From: Symbiodinium natans
Taxonomy: Eukaryota > Sar > Dinophyceae > Suessiales > Symbiodiniaceae
Direction of reading: 5' to 3'
Length of the DNA stretch: 47,544 bases
Assembly: GCA_905221605.1 (NCBI GenBank)
Contig: CAJNDS010000619.1
Coordinates: 55,345-102,888, forward strand
Positions 1-9,559 of this stretch are shown here, in pieces. Under the pieces are notes generated by a model. It saw only the letters and a program-made list of their open reading frames with translations. It searched no databases and was not told the origin of the DNA. Positions within the stretch are counted from its first letter, which is position 1. Each line of letters opens with the position of its first letter. The translations under genes and the position numbers were made by a program.

Positions 1-364
1 CGGTGTGTGTCGGTGTGTGTGTCGGTGTGTGTCGGTGTGTGTGTGTGTGTCGGTGTGTGTCGGTGTGTGTCGGTATGTGTGTGTGTGTGTGTGCCTGTGC
101 CTGTGCGCGTGTGCACGTGTGCGTGCGTGTGTGCGTGTGCGCGTGCTCCGCAGGCCTGCCATATCCGCAATCCGCAGTTGCCCTTTCCGCAAACGCGAAA
201 GCAGAGCGGCAACACCCTTCCGCAGACGCGAAAGCAGAGCTGCAACCCCAAACGCGAAAGCCGAACTGAAACTCCCCAAAAACCAGAACTCCGCAGCCTG
301 TGCCTTGCCCTTTTCGCAAATGCGAAAGCCGGGCTGCAACATGTGTGTGTGTGTGAGTGTGAGT

Positions 365-413
<49 letters not shown>

Positions 414-833
414 AGGAGAGCGAGAGCACAAGTGGGTGTTCGTGAGAATGTCTGTGTCTGTGTGAGTGAGAGTGAGAGTGAGAGTGTGAACGTGTGTGCA
501 TGTTGTGTGTGGGTAGGTGGGTGTGTGTGGGTGTGTGGGTGTGTGGGTGTGTGGGTGTGTGGGTGTGTGGGTGTGTGGGTGTGTGGGTGTGTGGGTGTGT
601 GGGTGTGTGGCTCTGTGGGTCTGTGGGTCTGTGGGTGTGTGGGTGTGTGGGTGTGTGGGTCTGTGGGTGTGTGGGTGTGTGGGTGTGTGGGTGTGTGGGT
701 GTCTGTGGGTCTGTGGGTCTGTGGGTGTGTGGGTGCGTGGGTGTGTGGGTGTGTGGGTGTGTGGGCGTGTGGGTGTGTGGGTGTGTGGGTGTGTGTACCT
801 TGGGTATGGGAGATGTGTGTGTGTGTGTGTGCA
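1..833. repeat. GT-rich microsatellite and minisatellite block
   Basis: Positions 1-150 are (GT)n interrupted by CGGT. 340-415 is GTGTGAGAGTGA-type. 510-800 is a long GTGTGTGG array with CT and CGT variants. A non-repetitive island at 150-340 carries several copies of ACGCGAAAGC. All three plus frames stay open across the block because the repeat has no stop codons, so the Cys/Val/Gly-rich reading frames are not taken as genes. Confidence 0.95.
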
Positions 834-837
834 CGTG

Positions 838-866
838 TGCATGTGTCTCTTTCTCTCTCTCCGCGC

Positions 867-953
<87 letters not shown>

Positions 954-1060
954 CTTCCTTCCTGCACGCTTACACACTTGGAGCGCACTCTCTCTCTCTC
1001 TCTCTCTCTTTTTCCTCTTCGTCTTCTTCTTCTCCTTCTCTTTGCTGCTTCTCTCCTGCT
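838..1060. repeat. CT microsatellite and pyrimidine tract
   Basis: A (CT)n run fills about 871-950 and a second one about 988-1008. A TTC/TTCT-rich tract follows to about 1055. The Ser/Leu-rich open frames here are translations of the repeat. Confidence 0.95.
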
Positions 1061-1171
1061 TCTCCAGCCAACAGGACAGGCAAGGGGCGTTTATACTGTG
1101 CCAGGACCACGGCCGTCGTCTGTCATCTAGCAATTTTGGCCAGCACCTGCCTATCCGAAGCAGCGGATATG

Positions 1172-2484
1172 TCAAAGAGGCTCAAAAGAGTCTGTTGTGG
1201 TGGCTACTGCGCGACGCTGGTGACTCTCGCCTGGATCCAACCTTGCCGCCATTGCAGATGAAGAACCTATGCACGCAATCAGCTGCATTAGAGCCGACGT
1301 CGGCGTGACCCGCTTAGCTGTTTGGGTGGGTGTTGTCATACTATCGGTGGCAAAAGCTCCAGCCTGACAGTCCGGATAATGGGCTTGACCATGGCCATGG
1401 CCGTGCTGATCAAAGTTCCAGGACTCTGTGCACGGATCTTCCCAATACGCATCTTGGCCTGGAAAAGCAAACTGCAGCACATGTGTGAGACCGTGCGCGC
1501 ATCCAGAGCTTTAGACTTGGTATTGCACACTGCGCGCACCTTGTGGCCGTGCTTCCAACTGCCCGTGCTCCTGCATGGCGCGCTGGCGTGCAGCCTTCTT
1601 GGCGATCCTGATCATCTCCTCGATGTTGGCATGCGCATTTTGGCCTGCAGAGTCAAACTGCAGCAACTGCGCGAAACAGTGTGCGCATCCAGAGATTTCC
1701 TAGGCGTGTTAGTGCACGGCGTGCGCACCTTGTGGCAGTGCGACCCTCTGCCCCATCTCCTGCGTGGCCCGCTGGCGTGCAGCCTCCATGGCATTGGTGA
1801 TCATTTCCTCGATCTTTGCCATGGGCCTGCCAGCAACGAATGTCATGCGAGATTCTCCCGACTTCGCTGCCCCAAAAAGATTCATGCTCAAGACTGCTGA
1901 GGGAGTGGCTTAAACTCCTTGGCAGAAGCGGACAGGTTGCTTTGAACCTGTGGCCTTTCGGATGGCCCTTTCTCATCCTCACAGATGCACAGGGCACAAG
2001 CTCCACATGTCCATTGCGCGTTGCCTCGCCGCCTGAAACCTTCCAGCAGGACCGATAACTGCAGTCTTGCAAGCTCCTTGCTGGAGGCCTCCATGGCATT
2101 CTTCATCAGGGCCGGCACCTGTTGGGCTTGGGGCCAATGTTTACCAAGTAGGGCTGAGGTTGTACAGGTAGGGAGTCACTGGTTGCCCAACCCCTGACAC
2201 AAGGACTCTGAATAGTCACATGCTGATAGTCTTAGTGTCCATTTCGGGGTTGCCAAGAGTGGTTCAGCCAGATGCTCTGGAGACAACTTAGACCTCCATA
2301 GCAGGAGAACAAGGCAATACACCATGAACTGGCATCTTATCCTCACCACGATGTGTAAGCAAATGACCCAGCTCAACATATAAAAGTCGTAGTCGACTGC
2401 ATCGCAGACCCCTCGCAAGCAACCCCAATTGGAGCCTTTGGGGTCCGGCCAGAGGGTGGCGGCGTGGATGGAGCCGGATCCGTC
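1172..2484 (-). CDS. Unrecognised five-exon gene, 3' part
   Basis: I do not recognise this protein. Exons on the minus strand are 2484-2347, 2118-2040, 1893-1729, 1644-1540 and 1458-1172, with a TGA at 1174-1172. They total 774 nt (258 codons) with every junction in phase. All four introns are GT-AG, with pyrimidine-rich tracts before at least the last two acceptors (228, 146, 84 and 81 bp). Visible features are an N-terminal hydrophobic segment (YMLSWVICLHIV), then helix-rich repeats (MKNAMEASS, MITNAMEAARQRA, MIRIAKKAARQRA), then a His-rich patch (DQHGHGHGQAH) and a Ser/Thr-rich tail. Exons 3 and 4 share sequence, and the two introns around 1540-1728 resemble each other, so an exon-intron unit was probably duplicated. 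The start is unknown: the first exon listed opens at an acceptor (CTGCAAG then GAC) and upstream exons are expected. The exon 1 frame is supported by its diverged copy at 3772-3906. Confidence 0.6.
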
Positions 2485-3339
2485 CTTGCAGCAGACAGGG
2501 TTCAGCAACTGTGTTGCAAAAGCTCTGCGGACACAACGGAAGTTGATGCAAGAGTCAGAGCGAAAGAACGCCGAGAAAGCGCACAGAACGCTACGAAACA
2601 GGCGAGCAACATACTTAAAGTCCGCAAGGCCATCAACTAAACATTAGCTACAACAAGAGAAAAAAGCTGGTGTTCAGCTGGATCCCGTGCCACTTCTTCT
2701 AAAATTAAGTTCGCTCCCGCTCTTGCTTTGAACACAACAAGAGACCCTCCTCGCCAGAAATGTCCAACAAAGCCTAAATCCAAGCACTGCAAAGCCCTCC
2801 ACAAGAAACCCAGGAGAGTAAACCGCAAACGCCAAGGAGGCTGCGTCTTGGGCGTGCTGGGGCTGCACTCGCCGTCTGTCCTGGCGGTCCGCATGCGGGT
2901 TTAGGGTTTAGGGCTGAGGGCTGCTCGCGGAATCGCAGTTTTGGGTACTGGGGTTCGGGGCTTCAGGGCACTTGGGAGGCAGAGCTTCCGGTTTTATGGT
3001 TTACAGTAGTTCAGGGCTGGTGCAGTAGTTCAGGGCTGGTGGGGGTTTGGAGAAACGGCCAAGCAATACGACATGGCACATGACACACAGAATAGGAATC
3101 ACAATGAACAGCAAAATCGCAACACTCAGACATAATCACGCCAGTAATGCTAACAACGAAATCGGGGCCACAAGTCTACAGCAAGAGCTCTGCACTGGGG
3201 TCCTCTTGGGACTGCCCGGCTGCTCTTTGTGGTCTCCTGCGTCGGTTTGGCATGCTGTGTCGGGGTGGCTCGGCTCAGGAGTGTAGGTTGGGCTCAACCC
3301 TTCGGGGCTGAAGCTGATAGCCCCCATCCTAAACCGCTA
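2199..3339. repeat. Tandem segmental duplication, copy A
   Basis: This segment is near-identical to 3622-4906 in the same orientation. It carries exon 1 of the unrecognised minus-strand gene (2484-2347), a conserved open frame at 2894-2637 on the minus strand, and a short TTTAGGG remnant near 2902. Copy A has a small internal tandem repeat near 3007-3040 (CAGTAGTTCAGGGCTGG) that copy B lacks. Confidence 0.9.
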
Positions 3340-3621
3340 AATCCGGCAAGCCTAAACCCTGAACCCTTTTTGCATCTGGTCTGCAGCGACTCAACCAACC
3401 CTGAACCCTAAGTCCCTAAACCCTAGCAGTCAGTCCCCCCAACCTCTTGGGGTCGTCGAGCCGCTCTCTGTCGCCTGGCCACGCTTGCTTGAGACCTGGC
3501 TGAGGCCAAGGTTTGCCAAGTATCTTTATCGGAGGCGTTACGGTTTAGGGTTTAAGGTTTAAGGCTGAGGTTTTAGGGCTTGGGGTTCGGGAGTCGTTGG
3601 ACACGCAACCCCGGAAAGGAA

Positions 3622-4906
3622 ACAAGGACTCGGAATAGTCACATGCGGAGGATGGTCTTGGTGTCCATTTCGGGGTTGCCAAGAGTGGTTCAGCCAGATG
3701 CTCTGGAGACAACTAGACCTCCGTAGCAGGAGAACAAGGCAATACACTATGAACTGGCATCTTATACTCACCACGATGTGTAAGCAAATGACCCAGCTCA
3801 ACATGTAAAAGTCGTAGTCGACTGCATCGCAGATCCCTCGCAAGCAACCCCAATTGGAGCCTTTGGTGTCCGGCCAGAGGGCGGCGGCGTCGACTCCGGA
3901 TCCGTCCTTGCAGCAGACAGGGTTCAGGGGTCTCTCATGTCGACATTCCACAATTTCGCCGAACCCGAGTTAGATCAATTTTCGCATGAACATCAACAAT
4001 CCAGGGGACCTTTCTCTAGGCTGCGGCATGAAATCTGTATCCGAATGGAAGCACTTCTCGGCGTTGTTTCTTTATGTACAACTCTGTTGCAAAAGCACTG
4101 CTGGCGCAACAGAAGTTGATGCAAGAGCGAAAGAACCCCGAGAAAGCGCACAGAACAGTACGAAACAGGGGAGCAACATACTTAAAGTCCAAAAGGCCAT
4201 CAACTAAACATTAGCTACAACAAGAGCAAAAAGCTGGTGTTCAGCTGGATCCTGTGCCACTTCTTCTGAAATCAAGTTCGCTCCCGCTCTTGCTTTGAAC
4301 ACAACAAGAGACCCTCCTCGCCAGAAATGTCCAACAAAGCCTAAATCCAAGCACTGCAAAGCCCTCCACAAGAAACCCAGGAGAGTAAACCGCAAACGCC
4401 AAGGAGGCTGCGTCTTGGGCGTGCTGGGGCTGCACTCGCCGTCTGTCCTGGCGGTCCGCATGCGGGTTTAGGGTTTAGGGCTGAGGGCTGCTCGCGGAGT
4501 CGCAGTTTTCCTGATTTGGGGTGTAAGGGTGTACTGGGGTTCGGGGCTTCCGGGCACTTGGGGCGCAGAGCTTCCGGTTTTATGGTTTACAGTAGTTCAG
4601 GGCTGGCGCGGGTTTGGAGAAATGGCCAAGCAATACGACATGGCACATGACACACAGAATAGGAATCACAATGAACAGCAAAATCACAACACTCAGACAT
4701 AATCACGCCAGTAATGCTAACAACGAAATCGGGGCCTCAAGTCTACAGCAAGAGCTCTGCACTGGGGTCCTCTTGGGACTGCCCGGCTGCTCTTTGTGGT
4801 CTCCTGCGTCGGTTTGGCATGCTGTGTCGGGGTGGCTCGGCTCAGGAGTGTAGGTTGGGCTCAACCCTTCGGGGCTGAAGCTGATAGCCCCCATCCTAAA
4901 CCGCTA
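3622..4906. repeat. Tandem segmental duplication, copy B
   Basis: This is the second copy of 2199-3339, separated from it by 282 bp that includes CCCTAAA-like fragments. Copy B has about 150 bp (roughly 3928-4083) with no counterpart in copy A. The rest aligns with scattered substitutions. The 85-residue minus frame at 4461-4204 differs from its copy-A counterpart by only three residues, but I cannot tell whether it is coding. Confidence 0.9.
3772..3906 (-). CDS. Duplicated exon of the unrecognised gene
   Basis: This is the copy-B counterpart of the exon at 2484-2347. It runs from an acceptor (CAAG then GACGG) to a good donor (ATCGTG then GTGAGT). It encodes the same 45-46 residue block (GSNWGCLRG, VDYDFYMLSW). 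Compared with copy A there is one 3-base in-frame gap, a Val/Ile change, a silent TAT/TAC change and a few replacements near the start. That pattern suggests coding constraint. It could be an alternative upstream exon of the same gene or part of a broken second copy. No copies of the downstream exons are seen after it, which favours the alternative-exon or relic reading. Confidence 0.45.
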
Positions 4907-5198
4907 CGGTCGCTTTCAGGTCCCTACTATACTCTTGATTATATATGGGAACCACAACTTAAGAACAACCCCCGTATTTCCATATAACATAGAACAAATG
5001 AACTTGAGGGCCTTCACGATAGATGGGGGGACTACATGAACCCTAAGATTGGGGTATATGACCCCATACTACTGTACTATAACCCCTGTGACGGTGTATG
5101 GACCATAAACCCTTTTAAGGTTCAGGCCGCAACGCCTGAATTGGAAAAACGCCACCATCGGTGTCACGCAAGTCGACAGCGACTGCGTCGTCTGCCCA
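4907..5198. other. No gene recognised
   Basis: About 290 bp of unique, fairly AT-rich sequence after the duplication. It contains a 17-base identity with the exon 1/intron 1 junction of the CobW-family gene (5004-5020 versus 30864-30880). No supportable exon was seen. Confidence 0.5.
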
Positions 5199-5550
5199 GT
5201 GAATTTGGTCAGATGCCCCCAGCACGCAAAACTGATGCGAGCTATTTGGTCAGATGCCCCCAGCACCCAAAACTGGCGCGATCTGTTTGGTCGGATACCC
5301 CCAACGCCCAAAACTGACGGGAGTTATTTGGTCAGATGCCCCAGCACCCAAAACTGGCGCAAGCTATTTGGTCAGATGCCCCCAGCACCCAAAACTGGCG
5401 CGATCTGTTTGGTCGGATGCTCCCAGCGCCCAAAACTGGCGCGAGCGATCTGGTCAGATACCCCCCGCACCCCAAACTGGCGCGAACTAATTATTTGGTC
5501 AGATACCCCCAGCCGCGATACCCCCCAGCCGCGAGCTTTGATCAGATGCC
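5199..5550 (+). repeat. 41-bp tandem repeat, about 8 units
   Basis: The unit contains TTTGGTCAGATGCCCCCAGC followed by ACCCAAAACTGGCGCGA. Units are 70-95 percent alike by eye, and the last two are degraded (CCCCCAGCCGCGATA). Since 41 is not a multiple of 3 and the unit has no stops, all three plus frames are open and show the same residues in rotation (SDAPSTQNWR, LVRCPQHPKL). This is read as a minisatellite, not a protein. Confidence 0.9.
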
Positions 5551-5947
5551 CTTTGAACCCGAGGTTTCGCGTTGATCTTCTTCGCAAGAAATACATCTTA
5601 ACTCGGACGCCCCTCCCTATCACTTTAAGCTACCATAGCCCTGTCCAAGTTAGTGGTGTAAAAAAACCTGATAAGTCAAAAACTATGGCATTGGCATAGG
5701 CTTTTTCGTCGCAGTTTTCGCTATGGCTCTTGTCTACGGGGTTTGTCTTGCACTGACACTGCACACATAGATGCCTTCATCTGTGGCCTGGGGCCAACGT
5801 GGAACAAAGCGTCATCTGCTGACTTCTTAGCCTGCTTGACGGCATGCACAAGTACCAAGATGTGGCCTTGTGTGGGACAGGGTTGGATTGCCTGCAATGC
5901 AACTCGACATCCCACCCTTCCCACCGAGGCCTGGTGGAATGCCCAAC
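5551..5947. other. No gene recognised
   Basis: Unique sequence with no repeat structure and no exon I can support. It should hold downstream exons of the kinase at 5948-6042 if that gene is intact. I could not find the activation-loop continuation here. Confidence 0.4.
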
Positions 5948-6042
5948 ATCGATAAGCTTTGCGCGGCATCCTTTGAAGAGGATGTTCTCCGGCTGGACGT
6001 CGCGGTGGATGATGCCGTTGTTGCGCAGGTACGCCAACGCGA
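5948..6042 (-). CDS. Protein kinase catalytic-loop exon (partial gene)
   Basis: The minus-strand exon encodes ALAYLRNNGIIHRD followed by VQPENILFK and AKLID. This is the kinase subdomain VIb catalytic loop (HRD, with the Asn five residues on) followed by the strand leading to the magnesium-binding motif. HRDxxPEN is typical of Ser/Thr kinases. The exon appears to begin after an AAG acceptor (6045-6043). It can end at a GT donor right after ID, so the DFG motif may be split, with FG in the next exon. Read straight through it would be DVG, a degenerate form. No flanking exons with the glycine loop, VAIK or APE could be placed, so this is either a fragment of a gene with very small exons or a relic. 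Confidence 0.55.
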
Positions 6043-6783
6043 CTTAAATGGAGATGCAAGTATACGAAAGCACTCCGGCGAAGATTGTTGTTGAGGGTGT
6101 TTGTATTTCTTTAGGGCCTCAGGGTGCTAGAAACCAGGAGCCCTAAGGCCCCAAGGATGTGTAGAGCGTGAAGCACGACACCCGAGAAGAAGACGGGGAG
6201 TGCGAAGCCACCCAGCAAAACCATGCACGAGGAAGAATCAGGGTAAAAAGCATAGCGCTAATAGCTTTGGCTGCAGAGTTTTCGGTGGACTTAGTTCCTG
6301 CCAGGGCACACTCTGTGGGCACAGGTCGAATGCTACTTCTTGGAACCGCGACACGGACAAAAATTAACTGCACGTACATTCACGAAAAGAAACAGTCCTG
6401 CTCTTGGAAAAAGAAGAGTCTGGCGGCGTGCAGATGAGCTCCTCGGTTTCACCTTCTTGTTTTGCCGACGTTTCGCCAGCCATCGAAACAAGACCATCCT
6501 GCAATCTAATTTCGTTTGTGTTGTCCAGCGACCTTGCTTTGCATCTGTAGACTTTCTCAAACTCATGTAGACATGCATGCAGGAAGGGTGGCTGAGGAAA
6601 GCCGGGATTGTGGTACATGAGGACGTACGGTAGAACGTGTAGACCTGAAGATGCAAGAGCCCAAGGTCAGAGTCGGTCAGAGGTAATGATCATGCGTAGA
6701 AACCAAGTGCAGAACTGGCGCAAGTAAAGCCGAGCGCTCTGCCCGTGCCAGATGGGAACGATGTAGCTGCTCAAGATCCACAG
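6043..6783. other. No gene recognised
   Basis: Unique sequence. Short open frames on both strands (for example 6618-6364 minus) show no family motif. The N-lobe exons of the kinase would be expected here but could not be recognised. Confidence 0.4.
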
Positions 6784-6884
6784 GGTTTAGGGTTTAGGGT
6801 TTAGGGTTTAGGGTTTAGGGTTTAGGGTTTAGGGTTTAGGGTTTAGGGTTTAGGGTTTAGGGTTTAGGGTTTAGGGTTTAGGGT
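6784..6884 (+). repeat. Telomere-type TTTAGGG array, about 14 perfect units
   Basis: An uninterrupted TTTAGGG array on the plus strand, flanked by unique sequence on both sides, so it is interstitial and not a chromosome end. Confidence 0.98.
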
Positions 6885-6939
6885 GGCTGCGCCACGTGCC
6901 GCCACTTTGTGATTCGTCGATGTTAAATGCCAGAACAAT

Positions 6940-7012
6940 ATGGGGGTTTACAAAAATAGTGGACCCCTAAAATAGACCCCAAATAGTAGGATCCCCTTAT
7001 AACACACATATA
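6940..7012 (-). mobile_element. Inverted-repeat element family 1, truncated copy
   Basis: It starts ATGGGGGTTTA and continues GGACCCC, TAGACCCC, AGTAGGATCCCC. This is the reverse complement of the elements at 40688-40803 and 41091-41204, aligned over about 70 bases. The other terminal repeat is missing, so this is a truncated or decayed copy. No exon could be placed next to it. Confidence 0.6.
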
Positions 7013-7079
7013 TCCAAACGTGAGCTGTTCCGACGAAGGCGAAGGTTGGCCTAATCGGAAACCGCCTGAGTCCTCTATT

Positions 7080-7345
7080 TATTGATACCAGTAGGAACGC
7101 CTGTGCTTCCCCCATACATGAGTAAGATCAGGAAAGCCTCTGTTTCCTCCATATGTTCTTTCCTGCGCACATTAAGCCTCTACAAACTTCATCTATCTGT
7201 TTCCTGTATTTCATAAGAAAAGAAAAGTCGAACCTCCATTTTTTCTTTACACTCTAGCAGGAAGACCTATATTTCCTTTATGCTTGAATCGGAAAACCTT
7301 TATATCTTCTGTGTTTTAAGAGGAAAACCACTTTTCCCGTTGTGT
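7080..7345. repeat. Degenerate tandem repeat, about 31 bp
   Basis: Motifs of the form AGGAAAACC, then a T-rich stretch, then TTCC recur with 31-base spacing at 7259, 7290 and 7321, and more loosely from about 7131. The repeat is old and diverged. No coding potential is seen. Confidence 0.45.
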
Positions 7346-8290
7346 TTGTCCTCATGTTTTGTATAGGAAAGATGCTCATTGAGTGTTTTTTCGATCTGTA
7401 CGACCTACATGCGACATCATGCGCCAAGACTTGCCTGGCAGAAACAGGCTCGGGGTGTAAATTCCAAGGACCCCGCGCGCGGCTTCATCAAAGGCCAGAG
7501 GTCATTCAGCTCGGAGCGCGCGCTTTGCAACATGAGGTCGCCTCCTGGAAGGTGGGGCGTTCCATGCTCACTTAACTCTAAAAGCATTTTGGTCCCGACC
7601 TGCATGGCTGTCGAGACTTGGAGCAGAATGGAGACGCTATTGCTGCAGGTCTACCGGAGTCAGCAGTACTGTCATGTCTGCTGGGTGTTTGGTTTTGTTG
7701 GTTCGTTGGTTCTTTGGTTCGGTCTCTCTCTCGCTCTCTCTCTCTCTCTCTGCCGTGCCATCCTCTAGGGTCTTGCTTCGCAAGGACACGAAATTGGTTC
7801 GGTGGTGTGATCGATTTCACCGGAAACCTTTGAAAATGCAAATCTGCGACACACTTCTTCGCAACATCGCAGTTGGCGAAGCGGCGGATTGCCATGTCAA
7901 GTCGTTGCAGAGCGTCTCAGTCACTCGCGCAAGAGCCGGCAACCCTACACCCAACGTTTTCACTCACAAGCTTCTGGCTTATCCGCCTACAGAACGGCGT
8001 GTCAGGCAGCAACTCGTACAGGTGAGACGACACGGTGGTCAGGCCTCTTGGGGCCACAAGTAAACGCACCGCCTCAAGGCCCTGGTATGGGCTCAGGCTG
8101 CTGGGCGGCGCGCCCATGCCTCAGCTTATGCGCATGGGGGCTCGCATCAGTACATGCCACAAACTGCGCCACTACAGGGTTTTCATTCATAGTTGCTGGC
8201 AAGCTTCATGCCAACCTCAGTGCGACACCGGCAGGCACGAGCAAGCTTTCACACGCTGGGTTCCAGTCACGCCCTATGTTGAGAGCCAAG
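7346..8290. other. No confident gene
   Basis: Unique sequence with a short (CT)n run at about 7723-7752. Open frames up to 164 codons exist (7889-8383 plus), but I see no family motif apart from the fragment reported at 8291-8349. Confidence 0.4.
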
Positions 8291-8349
8291 GTGCAAGCTT
8301 CCTGCATGGAGATCCGCGCAGACGGCTCTCCGCACAGAAGCTGTTGGAG
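8291..8349 (+). CDS. Possible kinase C-lobe exon
   Basis: Plus strand, after a CCAAG acceptor and before a GAG/GA donor. It encodes FLHGDPRRRLSAQKLLE. This resembles kinase subdomain XI, where a DP..R(L/I)(S/T)A..LL pattern precedes the last helix. The exon is short and stands alone, and its strand is opposite to the kinase exon at 5948-6042, so it would belong to a different gene. It could be a chance match. Confidence 0.25.
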
Positions 8350-8675
8350 GAAATGGCGGGCACAGAGCCTTGGGCGTTCATGATGCGCAGCCCAAGTTGT
8401 TGAATCTTGACTCCTAGGCTCGTTCCTGAATGACCTCCACCGTCACCGAGAACCACGTTCTCCTATCAACAGTGCGAAGTACTGGAAGCTACGTCTGCCA
8501 ACGTCATCGACTGCCCACGTACTGTCCAAGGAATTTCCAAAGACAAACCCATATATGCCACCGTTTCACAATGGATTTCTTGTACTCCCTTGGATAAGCC
8601 CCTAAACGCTAAACCCTAAAGCCCAAGCCCCAAAACTATAAACCCTAAAAACTGTTTGCACAGGCTTGTCCGAGC
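8350..8675. other. No gene recognised
   Basis: Unique sequence ending in a patch of degenerate CCCTAAA-like repeats (8595-8650). Confidence 0.4.
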
Positions 8676-8716
8676 CTAAACCCTAAACCCTAAACCCTAA
8701 ACCCTAAACCCTAAAC
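8676..8716 (-). repeat. Telomere-type CCCTAAA array, about 6 units
   Basis: Perfect CCCTAAA units directly next to the end of the candidate exon at 8717-8774. If that exon is real, the array sits at the 5' end of its downstream intron. Confidence 0.95.
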
Positions 8717-9554
8717 GAGAGGCGAGAAGTACTTGGAAGACTTGCTCCCCAGCAGCGCTTCTAGATGGCCCGTCCTTGGAGCCACAGTAAATTTTCCGAA
8801 CTATGGGTTTTGGGGTTTAGGGTTTAGGGTTTAGGGTTCAGGGTTTAGTGTTTAGGGCTTACGGTTTACAGGGGTTTCGGGTTTGGGGTCTATAGGGTTT
8901 GTGGGGTTTGTAGGGCTTATAGGGTCTATTGGGTTTGTCGGATCTGCAGGGTTTCTAGGGTTTATAGCGGTTCATAGACTTTATAGCGGTTTATAGGGTT
9001 TATGGTGGTGTTAAGGGGTTTGTAGCGTTCAGGGAGTCCTCTAGAGGCTGAAGCCCTAAGGCCCGATTCTGGTGGTACCCAATTGTTGTGAGGTTTTGGA
9101 TTGTGAAATCTCAGGAAGGTTTGGTCTCCCAAAACCAGGAGCCAGGGGTAGGAAGGGCCCTAAACCCTAAACCCTAAACCCTAAACCCTAAACCCTAAAC
9201 CCTAAACCCTAAACCCTAAACCCTAAACCCTAAACCCTAAACCCTAAAAGCCTAAGCTTAAGTACGCAAATCCTCAAAACTGTCCGCGGAATCACCGCCA
9301 CCGAGGCGCGTGAGCAGCTGCCAGTCCACGCCCTGAGGGCCCAAAGCATCTGCTCACGCTGATATAAAAAGACTGGGTTTAGGGTTTAGGGTTTATAGGG
9401 TTTAGGGTTTAGGGTCTAGGGCTTTTGCTTAGGAAAAATCTATGTAGAAGGCGGAGTTTAGGGATTAGGATTTAGGGCTTAGGGTTGAGGGTTTTGGATA
9501 GAACCCCGTCCTCCAAAGGCATCTGATTCGTCAGAAGGTAGAACGTGCTCCAGC
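8717..9554 (-). CDS. Unrecognised multi-exon gene fragment
   Basis: Three minus-strand exon candidates share the AG/G border style seen in the CobW-family gene. 9554-9511 encodes WSTFYLLTNQMPLE and ends at a GA donor. 9332-9273 encodes GVDWQLLTRL and GGGDSADSFE and also ends at a GA donor; these two are in phase with each other. 8774-8717 encodes TGHLEALLGSKSSKYFSPL and ends at GT; it needs another exon before it to keep phase. YLLTNQMP is faintly like a kinase large-lobe helix, and LEALLG is faintly like a cyclic-nucleotide-binding domain, but neither is enough to name it. Telomere-like arrays lie between the exons. Confidence 0.3.
8814..9010 (+). repeat. Degenerate TTTAGGG-derived repeats
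   Basis: This begins with about five near-perfect TTTAGGG units (8814-8851). It then decays into GGTTTATAGGG- and GGGTTTGTAGGG-type variants up to about 9010. Confidence 0.85.
9158..9247 (-). repeat. Telomere-type CCCTAAA array, about 13 units
   Basis: Perfect CCCTAAA units on the plus strand. On the strand of the surrounding exon candidates this is TTTAGGG just after the donor at 9273. Confidence 0.97.
9376..9500 (+). repeat. Short TTTAGGG arrays
   Basis: Five to six TTTAGGG units with a TATAGGG variant at 9376-9420, and degenerate copies at 9458-9492. They lie between the exon candidates at 9273-9332 and 9511-9554. Confidence 0.9.
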
Positions 9555-9559
9555 CTTGG

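Noticed and set aside
432-1308. Cys/Val/Gly- and Ser/Leu-rich frames of 230-260 codons
   Set aside because: They follow the GTGTGTGG and CT microsatellites in all three frames.
2637-2894. 85-codon minus frame conserved in both duplication copies
   Set aside because: Conservation is explained by the recent duplication. It has three amino-acid changes, no motif, and a second frame over the same bases is also open.
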